Origin: Clostridia bacterium
Lineage (GTDB): Bacteria > Bacillota > Clostridia > Oscillospirales > Acutalibacteraceae
NCBI GenBank assembly: GCA_017513525.1
Contig: JAFXFC010000010.1
Location: 1 to 64,000 of the forward strand
Direction of reading: 5' to 3'
DNA length: 64,000 bases
This document shows, piece by piece, positions 24,775-31,004 of this stretch. How positions within the stretch are numbered: position 1 is the first letter of the stretch; each line of letters opens with the position of its first letter. The position numbers were made by a program, and so were the translations under genes. Under the pieces are notes generated by a model that was not told the origin of the DNA, searched no databases, and saw only the letters and a program-made list of their open reading frames with translations.

Positions 24775-27273
24775 TTATGCCGTAACTATGGAATCTGCTT
24801 TCTGAAGACCGAGTTTTTTCACGGCATCCTCACGCATTTTATACTTAAGGATCTTACCTGCGGCATTCATGGGGAATTCTGTTACGAAATCAACATATTT
24901 CGGAACCTTATGCTTTGCCATATGATCCCGCACATACTGCTTCATTTCTTCTACGGTCATTTCTTCTCCCTCTTTGAGAATAACACAAGCCATGATTTCT
25001 TCACCCATTGCTTCATCAGGAACACCTATTACCTGAACATCGCTTACTTTGGGATGAGTATATATAAATTCCTCTATCTCCTTGGGATAAATATTTTCAC
25101 CGCCACGGATTATCATATCCTTAAGTCTTCCCGTAATTCTGAAATTACCCTCAGGTGTTCTGCAAGCAAGATCCCCCGTATGAAGCCAGCCGTCTTTATC
25201 AATAGCAGAAGCGGTGGCCTTGGGCATTTTATAATAGCCTTTCATTATGTTATAGCCGCGGGCAACGAACTCACCTGTTACATTATCGGGGCATTCTTCA
25301 CCCGTTTCGGGATCTACTATCTTACATTCTATTTCGGGAAGGGCCCTGCCGACGGTTGCAACTCTTACTTCAAGAGGATCGTCCGTACTGCTCATAGTAC
25401 AACCGGGAGAAGCCTCTGTCTGACCGTAAACAATGGTGATTTCCTTCATATTCATCTTATCGACAACATCCTGCATAACGCTTATGGGACAGGGAGACCC
25501 CGCCATAATACCCGTTCTCATGTGTGAGAAATCCGTTTTCGGGAAATCATCATGACCGAGAAGCGCAATAAACATTGTGGGAACACCGTGAAAAGCGGTA
25601 ATTTTCTCGTTATTTATGCAAGAAAGTGCAGGCTTCGGTGAGAAGTAAGGAAGCGGCATAAGTGTTGCACCGTGAGTCATAGATGCAGTCATAGCAAGGA
25701 CCATGCCGAAGCAGTGGAACATGGGAACCTGTATCATCATACGGTCTGCCGTTGAAAGATCCATTCTGTCACCGATACATTTACCGTTGTTGACAACATT
25801 ATGATGAGTAAGCATAACACCCTTCGGGAAGCCTGTTGTGCCCGATGTATACTGCATATTGCAGACATCGTCTTTATCTACCTGTGAAGCATATCTGTAA
25901 ACCTCTTCAACGGGTACGCTCTTTCCTTTTTCTACTGCTTCATCCCATGTCATACAGCCTTCCATTGAAAATCCGCAGGTTATGACATTCCTGAGGAAAG
26001 GCAGTCTTTTTGCATGAAGCGGCTCGCCTGAACGGTTGCTTTCAAGTTCGGGACACAGTTCTTTGACAATAGAAGCATAATCTGAATCACGGTACTTATC
26101 AATCATAATAAGTGTGTGCGTATCTGACTGACGGAAAAGATACTCCGCCTCGTGAATTTTATATGCTGTATTTACAGTAACAAGAACTGCACCGATTTTA
26201 GTTGCCGCCCAGAATGCAATATACCACTGAGGAATGTTTGTTGCCCAAACTGCTACATGAGTACCTGGGCGCACTCCCATTGCTATAAGGCTTCTTGCAA
26301 AGGTATCAACATCATCACGGAACTCGGAATATGTTCTCGTATAATCAAGTGTTGTATACTTAAAAGCAAGCTGATCGGGGAATGCTTCACACTGAGCATC
26401 AAGCACCTGTGAAAAGGTCTTATCTATAAGCTGTTCCTTTTTCCAGATAAACTTACCGTCACCTGTTTTATTGCGGTATAAATGCTTTTTGTTTTTCTTA
26501 GGATTACCGTAGGCATTCATATGAGATTCAAAGAATGTAAGAATAACATCAAAATCGTCAATTTCGGGAAGCCATTCGGTATTCCATTCAATTCCGACAT
26601 AACCGTTATAATTTATAGAACGAAGAGCATTTATCATATCTGTAACAGGAAGACTTCCCTCTCCTATAAGAACAGGTCTTCCCTCACTGTCGGCATCGTT
26701 GACACTGACCGATTTTACATATGCACCGAGGTTTTTAATTGTAGTTTCAGCATCTTCTTTTTCCTTGAAATAAGTAGAATACATATTCCAGCAAGCACCT
26801 ATAGAATCACTTGCAAAGGAATCAAGAAACTCACGAAGAGCCGAAGAATCACTGTAAATACCGTCAGTTTCTATAAGAATGATAACATTCTCTTTTTCGG
26901 CTGTAACTGACACTGCACGAAGAAACTTTTCAGCTGTTTCTTTATCAGTTCCGGCATATGCCTTAACAAAGCTGACATTGATATTTGCTGCAGTTATAAT
27001 AATATTTTCAGCTTTTTGGAGATTTTCATTAAAATTTTCACTATCAGAAATATCAAACGGAAAATCGAGCTGTGAAATTGCAATTCCCGTATTCAGAAGC
27101 TTTCTTTTTGTAGAAAAAACTCCCGAGCTTGAAAAAGATGATTTTTCACCGCCGAAGCAAGCTTTATATATATCATATATTTCAACAGCACTGTATTTTT
27201 GTGAGAGTGCCGTATTAAGATAACCGGAGAGAGGCATATCCGGCATATATCTTGTTGAAAAAGAGAGTTTCAT
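24775..27273 (-). CDS. TIM-barrel (sugar isomerase-like) + acyl-CoA synthetase fusion
   Basis: 832 residues. Residues 1 to about 265 resemble xylose-isomerase-like/AP-endonuclease-2 TIM barrels (MKLSFSTRYMPDMPLSGYL, IILIETDGIYSD, NYNGYVGIEWNTEW). From about 285 a FadD/ACS-type AMP-forming synthetase follows: MQYTSGTTGFPKGVMLTHHN near 460, VYGQTEASPG near 615, WLHTGDLA near 690, GRLKDMIIRGGENIYPKEIE and AAGKILKYKMRE at the end. Motifs of both the adenylation and the C-terminal domain are intact, so acid activation to a CoA thioester is likely. Its ATG overlaps the LeuA-like gene by one base (TAATG), so both are under the Leu-type T-box. The function of the barrel is unknown. Confidence 0.85.
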   Translation of the reverse strand: MKLSFSTRYMPDMPLSGYLNTALSQKYSAVEIYDIYKACFGGEKSSFSSSGVFSTKRKLLNTGIAISQLDFPFDISDSENFNENLQKAENIIITAANINVSFVKAYAGTDKETAEKFLRAVSVTAEKENVIILIETDGIYSDSSALREFLDSFASDSIGACWNMYSTYFKEKEDAETTIKNLGAYVKSVSVNDADSEGRPVLIGEGSLPVTDMINALRSINYNGYVGIEWNTEWLPEIDDFDVILTFFESHMNAYGNPKKNKKHLYRNKTGDGKFIWKKEQLIDKTFSQVLDAQCEAFPDQLAFKYTTLDYTRTYSEFRDDVDTFARSLIAMGVRPGTHVAVWATNIPQWYIAFWAATKIGAVLVTVNTAYKIHEAEYLFRQSDTHTLIMIDKYRDSDYASIVKELCPELESNRSGEPLHAKRLPFLRNVITCGFSMEGCMTWDEAVEKGKSVPVEEVYRYASQVDKDDVCNMQYTSGTTGFPKGVMLTHHNVVNNGKCIGDRMDLSTADRMMIQVPMFHCFGMVLAMTASMTHGATLMPLPYFSPKPALSCINNEKITAFHGVPTMFIALLGHDDFPKTDFSHMRTGIMAGSPCPISVMQDVVDKMNMKEITIVYGQTEASPGCTMSSTDDPLEVRVATVGRALPEIECKIVDPETGEECPDNVTGEFVARGYNIMKGYYKMPKATASAIDKDGWLHTGDLACRTPEGNFRITGRLKDMIIRGGENIYPKEIEEFIYTHPKVSDVQVIGVPDEAMGEEIMACVILKEGEEMTVEEMKQYVRDHMAKHKVPKYVDFVTEFPMNAAGKILKYKMREDAVKKLGLQKADSIVTA

Positions 27274-28676
27274 TATCTGTTCTCCTCAAATGCGATTTTA
27301 TTAAGTGCGTTAAGATATGCCTTGATACTTGCACCTATTACGTCTGTGGAAATACCGCTGCCCGAATAAAGCTTACCTGAATCGGAACGAAGCTTCACGA
27401 GTGCCTGACCCATAGCTTCTCTGCCTTCTGTTACGGACTGTATCTGGAAATCGTCAAGCTCAAAATGGTGACCAACGACCTGCTCTATAGCAAGGAAAGC
27501 CGCATCAATGGGACCGTCACCTACATAAACTCCGTTGAGCTTCTTTCCGTCTTTCTCTATGCAAAGATTTGCAGTCGCGGTAATTACATTACCTGCATTT
27601 ATAACATAGCTTACAAGGTGGTAGGTTGAAGGAACCTGCATTGTAACAGTTGCAATGATAGCTTCAAGCTCTTTTGTAGTGATAATCTCTTTTCTTTCCG
27701 AAAGCTTTAAGAATTCATCATAAACCTTTGAGCTGTCTTGGGCACTCAGATCATAACCTATCTTCTGCACAGCCTGAGAAACTATACTGAAGTCATCATT
27801 TTTATGAAGCTCAATTTCATCGTCGCTTCTTATAACTCCTGTATAGGGAGATTCTTTACTGCGGTCCATATCTATAATAGCTTTCAGCTTTTCACAGACA
27901 TTTTTAAGTGTTGCAGTTTTAACACCTGAGGATATACCCATTTTTTCGCCTTTTGCCGAAATAAATGCTGAAATTTTCTCAATATCTGCAAAGCCATAAT
28001 CGCCAACGGTGGTTTTTATTCCAGTTGCACCGTTTTTAAGCGCTTCGGCAATACAAGCTGTTGACATATTTATGGCATCTGAAACATCCACCGTGACATT
28101 AATATTTTGGATACCCTGAACAGAAGAGAAAACACCGTTTATAAACGAGCCGAAATCATCTGCATCCATAACACCTGCATCATCGCAAAGCGTTATGCTA
28201 TCAGCTCCTGCTTTAATTGCTTCATTTAATGCTTGATAAAGGAATTCACTTTCTGCTCTTGTAGCATCAAGTGCGGTAAATTCAACCGTTTCACAAAGAG
28301 TTTTTGCAAATGAAACCAACTCCTCAATTCTGAGAAGCATTTTATCGGGCTTCAAAGCACAGAAATATTCCATTCCTGCAGGAGACATGGGAACAGCAAT
28401 ATTGAGAATTTTCCTTTTTGCATCCTTGATACATGAAGCGGCACATTCAAGGGCTTCCTTTGTAAATCCCGCAAGAATGCTTACTGCTGTTTTTTCAACA
28501 ACACTTGCAATATTTTTTACAAGAAGCATATCTGCTTTTTCGTTTTTTATGGCAGGCAGCTCAATAACATCAACACCAAGCTTATCAAGCTGCTTTGCTA
28601 TTTCGGTTTTTTCTCTGAAGCTCAAATCTGCAGAAAGTCCTGCCATTGTTTTATCGATAATTGAGATCTTTTTCAT
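27273..28676 (-). CDS. LeuA-like protein: degenerate isopropylmalate synthase barrel with intact regulatory domain
   Basis: 467 residues with the layout of 2-isopropylmalate/citramalate synthases: an HMGL-like TIM barrel (1 to about 270) and a C-terminal LeuA dimer domain (about 350-460; PSTYHLVSYVINAGN, GVYVGDGPIDAAFLAIEQVVGHH, GSGISTDVIGASIKAYLNALNKI). The catalytic N-terminal motif, normally DTTLRDGEQ, reads IDKTMAGLSAD, so the Arg and metal-binding Asp are absent. The normal HxHND metal motif reads VTVDVSD, so both His are lost. Condensation of acetyl-CoA with a 2-oxoacid by the known mechanism is therefore unlikely. The leucine-binding domain is well preserved and the gene has a Leu-type T-box, suggesting a leucine sensor or an altered activity. 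Confidence 0.85.
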   Translation of the reverse strand: MKKISIIDKTMAGLSADLSFREKTEIAKQLDKLGVDVIELPAIKNEKADMLLVKNIASVVEKTAVSILAGFTKEALECAASCIKDAKRKILNIAVPMSPAGMEYFCALKPDKMLLRIEELVSFAKTLCETVEFTALDATRAESEFLYQALNEAIKAGADSITLCDDAGVMDADDFGSFINGVFSSVQGIQNINVTVDVSDAINMSTACIAEALKNGATGIKTTVGDYGFADIEKISAFISAKGEKMGISSGVKTATLKNVCEKLKAIIDMDRSKESPYTGVIRSDDEIELHKNDDFSIVSQAVQKIGYDLSAQDSSKVYDEFLKLSERKEIITTKELEAIIATVTMQVPSTYHLVSYVINAGNVITATANLCIEKDGKKLNGVYVGDGPIDAAFLAIEQVVGHHFELDDFQIQSVTEGREAMGQALVKLRSDSGKLYSGSGISTDVIGASIKAYLNALNKIAFEENR

Positions 28677-28699
28677 GGTATTCTCCTTATACTTTGCAA

Positions 28700-28972
28700 A
28701 AATAAAATCCCCGAAACAAAGTTTCAGGGACGATAAAAATTACCGCGGTACCACCCGGATTGCTGTTTAAACAGCCGCTTATAAGGCTCTTCAAGCCATA
28801 GGTCATGATAACGGGACCTACCGCAGCTCCCTATCTCCCGAAGGCATTCAGAAGCCGTACTCCGATACGAGACAAACCGTAAAACTCGCTGCCGTCTTAC
28901 ACCTGCCGACGGCTCTCTGAAAACTACCTTAAACGGTCTTAATATCATCACTGCATTTAATTTATTATATGC
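28700..28972 (-). promoter_or_regulatory. T-box riboswitch, probable Leu (CTC) specifier
   Basis: On the minus strand GGGTGGTACCGCGG (+ strand 28744-28757) is the T-box antiterminator bulge sequence. A terminator follows: TCCCTGAAAC pairs with GTTTCGGGGA and runs into TTTTATTTTT (28700-28730). Stem I starts with the K-turn-like GATGA and has distal AGAGAGCCGTC/GACGG. Pairing AGACCGT with ACGGTTTGTCT and GATA with TATC leaves CTC (28871-28869) followed by G just above the lower helix, the same placement as ATC in the neighbouring T-box. It controls the LeuA-like/synthetase operon. Confidence 0.9.
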
Positions 28973-29001
28973 AGTATACTAAATACATAATGGCAAGTCA
29001 A
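28973..29001 (-). promoter_or_regulatory. Promoter of the T-box(Leu) operon
   Basis: TTGACT (29001-28996), 17-base spacer, TATACT (28978-28973) on the minus strand, directly before the T-box leader. The rest of the gap to the gene ending at 29077 shows only a weak AT-rich hairpin. Confidence 0.75.
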
Positions 29002-29076
29002 TAGTTTTCTTCAAAATGGAGTTATGAAAAAAGTGTAAGAATATTATTAACAAAACTAATTAATTTTTCACATCCA

Positions 29077-30009
29077 TTAATTGCCGTAATGCTTTATAAG
29101 TCTGTTATATTCCTCGTCTGTAATTTCAATAAATCTTCCGTGCTTAAAGCCATACGGGAATGAAAATTCGCTGTCAGCTCTCTTGAAAGCGGCATCGCCG
29201 GGAGTTTTTGAAACGAAGGGCACATAACCCATTTTATCCTTGGGACAGCCGAAGAAATCGAGCATCAGGCACCATCTGCCGTCAGGGAGCGTATAGGTCG
29301 TCGCACCCTCATACGAACCGCCGTTTGTATAATAACGAACCAATTCATCAAAGCTATCATCATGAGTAAAGGGGCCCATTATATTATCCGAGGTCTCGTG
29401 CATATTTCCCGAAGGATCGTGAGCATTTTTATAGAACAAATGCCATGTATCACCGTGCTTCATAAGGTGTGAATCAAGTATCTCATTAGTCTTTGTAAAG
29501 AATAATTCGGGATAGGTAAAGCTTTTAAAATCCTTTGTGCGGGTACAGTATATAGACATATGATTGAAGTCATCTTCCCTTACTGTAGAGCCCCAATGAA
29601 TAAGATACTCTTCTTTTTCCTCATCATATGTAATTTCAGGTGCCCAAAGACAGCCGAAATCATCTCTTCCGAAGAAGAGCAGCTCCTGTTCGGTAAAGTT
29701 TATAAGATCTTCGCTTTCCCAATAAGAAAGACATTTACTGCCGTTGTGGTTAATATCCTTCCAATCGATATTATAATTTTCATCCATTCTTTTTACAACA
29801 CAAAGGTCGGTTGCAAGAATGGCAAACTTTCCGTCAGCACGCTTTATTATTTCAATATCACGCACACCGCCTGTACCTTTTTCACTCCAAAGAACAGGTC
29901 GGCCGCCGTTTAATGTTTCCCAATTAAAACCGTCCTTTGAAACGGAAAAATGAACCTGTTCACCGTCTACAGTCAGTTTTTCACGAAAATGCACACTGAG
30001 ATATGGCAT
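29077..30009 (-). CDS. Glycoside hydrolase family 43-like five-bladed beta-propeller enzyme
   Basis: 310 residues, no signal peptide, so probably cytoplasmic and acting on imported oligosaccharides. Repeated blade motifs are visible: VHFSVSKDGFNWETL, VRDIEIIKRADGKFAILATDL, CLSYWESEDLINFTE, CLWAPEITYDEEKEEYLIHWGS and SFDELVRYYTNGGSYEGATTY. VRDIEI and WAPEI fit the general positions of the Asp and Glu residues in GH43/GH62-like arabinofuranosidases and xylosidases. AAAGGAG precedes the ATG. It lies 12 bases after trxA, an odd operon partner. The substrate cannot be assigned. Confidence 0.75.
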   Translation of the reverse strand: MPYLSVHFREKLTVDGEQVHFSVSKDGFNWETLNGGRPVLWSEKGTGGVRDIEIIKRADGKFAILATDLCVVKRMDENYNIDWKDINHNGSKCLSYWESEDLINFTEQELLFFGRDDFGCLWAPEITYDEEKEEYLIHWGSTVREDDFNHMSIYCTRTKDFKSFTYPELFFTKTNEILDSHLMKHGDTWHLFYKNAHDPSGNMHETSDNIMGPFTHDDSFDELVRYYTNGGSYEGATTYTLPDGRWCLMLDFFGCPKDKMGYVPFVSKTPGDAAFKRADSEFSFPYGFKHGRFIEITDEEYNRLIKHYGN

Positions 30010-30021
30010 ATCAAATCTCCT

Positions 30022-30333
30022 TTATTTTATTATCCAGGCTTCAAGAATTTCTTTTCCCGAATAACCTACATTCTGATCGACTGCTTTTCCGTCTTTGAAT
30101 TTTATAAGAGTCGGAATAGATACAATGCCGTATGCGGCTGCAATTGCAGGCTCATCATCAACATTTACCTTGCAGAAGGTAATTTCGGTATGTTTTTCGG
30201 AAAGCTCTTCAACAAGAGGAGCAATCATCTTACACGGACCGCACCAATCTGCCCAGAAATCAAGAATTACCGTTCCTTTTGAATCGGAAATAATTTCTTT
30301 GAAGTTAGAATGATCTACATTTAATACTGACAT
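30022..30333 (-). CDS. trxA: Thioredoxin
   Basis: 103 residues with the active site FWADWCGPCKMIAP near 26-38 and the cis-proline region SIPTLIKFKDG near 75. It is a general cytoplasmic protein disulfide reductant. The ATG at 30333 is used because AAAGGAG lies 8 bases upstream and MSVLNVDHSNF is a normal thioredoxin N-terminus. It is 13 bases downstream of a ferredoxin-thioredoxin-reductase-like gene, which is probably its electron donor system. Confidence 0.95.
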   Translation of the reverse strand: MSVLNVDHSNFKEIISDSKGTVILDFWADWCGPCKMIAPLVEELSEKHTEITFCKVNVDDEPAIAAAYGIVSIPTLIKFKDGKAVDQNVGYSGKEILEAWIIK

Positions 30334-30346
30334 TATAATTTCTCCT

Positions 30347-30547
30347 TTAGTCTTTTGATTTATAATAAAGCATGCAATGACAATAGCCTTCAAAATCAGG
30401 ATCGGCTATCTGTTCACGGAATTCCTTGCATATACACTTAAATTCCTCTGTTTTCGGGAGTCTGCAGGGGCAATATCCGTCTTTAAGCTTTAATCCTTCT
30501 TTTACTCTTGCAACAATCTCTTTATTTTCATTAAGTCTTACTGCCAT
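30347..30547 (-). CDS. Ferredoxin-thioredoxin reductase catalytic-chain-like protein
   Basis: 66 residues containing three C-x-C pairs: CPC in GYCPCRLP, CIC in EFKCICKEF and CHC in GYCHCMLY. This is the pattern of the [4Fe-4S] catalytic subunit of ferredoxin:thioredoxin reductase, here with spacings of 9 and 15 residues rather than the plant/cyanobacterial 16 and 8. No variable (alpha) subunit gene is adjacent. The enzyme would pass electrons from ferredoxin to the thioredoxin encoded next. The ATG at 30547 is preferred, with AGGAG 6 bases upstream; a GTG two codons earlier abuts the ribosome binding site. Confidence 0.82.
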   Translation of the reverse strand: MAVRLNENKEIVARVKEGLKLKDGYCPCRLPKTEEFKCICKEFREQIADPDFEGYCHCMLYYKSKD

Positions 30548-30570
30548 ATACACTCTCCTTTTTATAATAT

Positions 30571-30598
30571 TTTATATCAGATTTTTCCGATGTGTCAA
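30571..30598 (-). promoter_or_regulatory. Promoter of the FTR-thioredoxin-GH43 operon
   Basis: Consensus TTGACA (30598-30593), 16-base spacer, TATAAA (30576-30571) on the minus strand; TAAAAT with an 18-base spacer is an alternative. It lies just outside the repeat-bounded element at 30616-30986. Confidence 0.65.
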
Positions 30599-30666
30599 CA
30601 GAAAAGTTTAAGAAAAACAGCGACTGCTGATATGAGTACACCTCATAAGGATGCTTTTTGAGAGAT

Positions 30667-30702
30667 ACGGTGTAACCCTTTTTTGTGGTTGCACCGTTTT
30701 TT
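30667..30702 (+). terminator. Plus-strand terminator-like hairpin inside the repeat element
   Basis: ACGGTGTAACC pairs over 11 bp with GGTTGCACCGT, and TTTTTT follows on the plus strand. No plus-strand gene lies upstream, so it may belong to the structure of the element or end antisense transcription. Confidence 0.4.
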
Positions 30703-30774
30703 CTACTCTCAGAGAGCGCACTGTTCCATCTTTACGGTGGTGAGCAAGTGCGTCTTTCGTTTTCGGTCAGTTCA

Positions 30775-30945
30775 AGTGTTATTCTGCCTTGCGGCAGAGT
30801 GATATTATTGTCTTAGACAATAGTGATATTGAAACTTTCAGTTTCAGTGTTATTTTATTCGCAATACTGACCGAAGGTCAATAACACTATGCGCAGCATA
30901 ATATCACTGCGAAGCAATATAACTCGCCCGGAGGCGAATAAAACT
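30775..30945. repeat. Nested hairpin ladder: four linker pairs with hairpins between
   Basis: Left linkers are AGTGTTATT (30775), AGTGATATT (30798), AGTGATATT (30822) and AGTGTTATT (30846). Right linkers are AATAACACT (30880), AATATCACT (30900), AATATAACT (30916) and AATAAAACT (30937). In nested order, linker 4 pairs perfectly with right 1 and linker 3 with right 2; the two outer pairs have one mismatch each. Between successive linkers lie short hairpins with 2- to 6-bp stems: 30784-30797, 30807-30821, 30831-30845, 30869-30879 (apex), 30889-30899, 30909-30915 and 30925-30936. All modules abut with no spare base outside the apex. The fold is a stack of four-way junctions. Confidence 0.8.
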
Positions 30946-30972
30946 GCCGAGTGTCCTTACGAACACTCGGCA
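30945..30972 (-). terminator. Strong hairpin, possible terminator of the giant repeat-protein gene
   Basis: TGCCGAGTGT and ACACTCGGCA form a 10-bp stem with an 8-base loop, 32 bases after the stop at 31005. On the minus strand it is followed by AGTTTTATT, a weak T tract. It also forms the base of the hairpin ladder. Confidence 0.5.
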
Positions 30973-31004
30973 TAGCAACCGCTGTTAAATTAAATTAGTT
31001 CAGA

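Larger units (their letters stand above)
30616..30986. mobile_element. MITE-like non-coding element with imperfect 13-bp terminal inverted repeats
   Basis: AACAGCGACTGCT (30616-30628) and AGCAACCGCTGTT (30974-30986) are inverted copies matching at 11 of 13 positions; both differences are transitions. The 371 bp between has no coding frame and is unusually rich in hairpins: an 11-bp stem ACGGTGTAACC/GGTTGCACCGT (30667-30697), CTCTCAGAGAG, a CGCACT/AGTGCG stem, the hairpin ladder at 30775-30945 and a 10-bp stem at 30945-30972. It fills the gap between two minus-strand genes. No clear target-site duplication is seen and no transposase is present, so mobility is inferred. Confidence 0.45.

Noticed and set aside
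27273..28676. Functional 2-isopropylmalate or citramalate synthase (leuA/cimA)
   Set aside because: The overall fold fits, but the DTTLRDGEQ and HxHND motifs are both destroyed, so the enzyme name would be misleading.
29041..29076. Terminator after the GH43-like gene
   Set aside because: ATTAAT repeats allow a 6-bp A-T stem only; no convincing GC-rich stem or T run.
30548..30615. Small coding gene upstream of the ferredoxin-thioredoxin reductase-like gene
   Set aside because: The stretch is fully accounted for by the promoter and leader; no frame with a ribosome binding site.
30775..30945. CRISPR array
   Set aside because: The repeated 9-base linkers are too short, are inverted in the right half, and the spacers are themselves palindromes; no cas gene is present.
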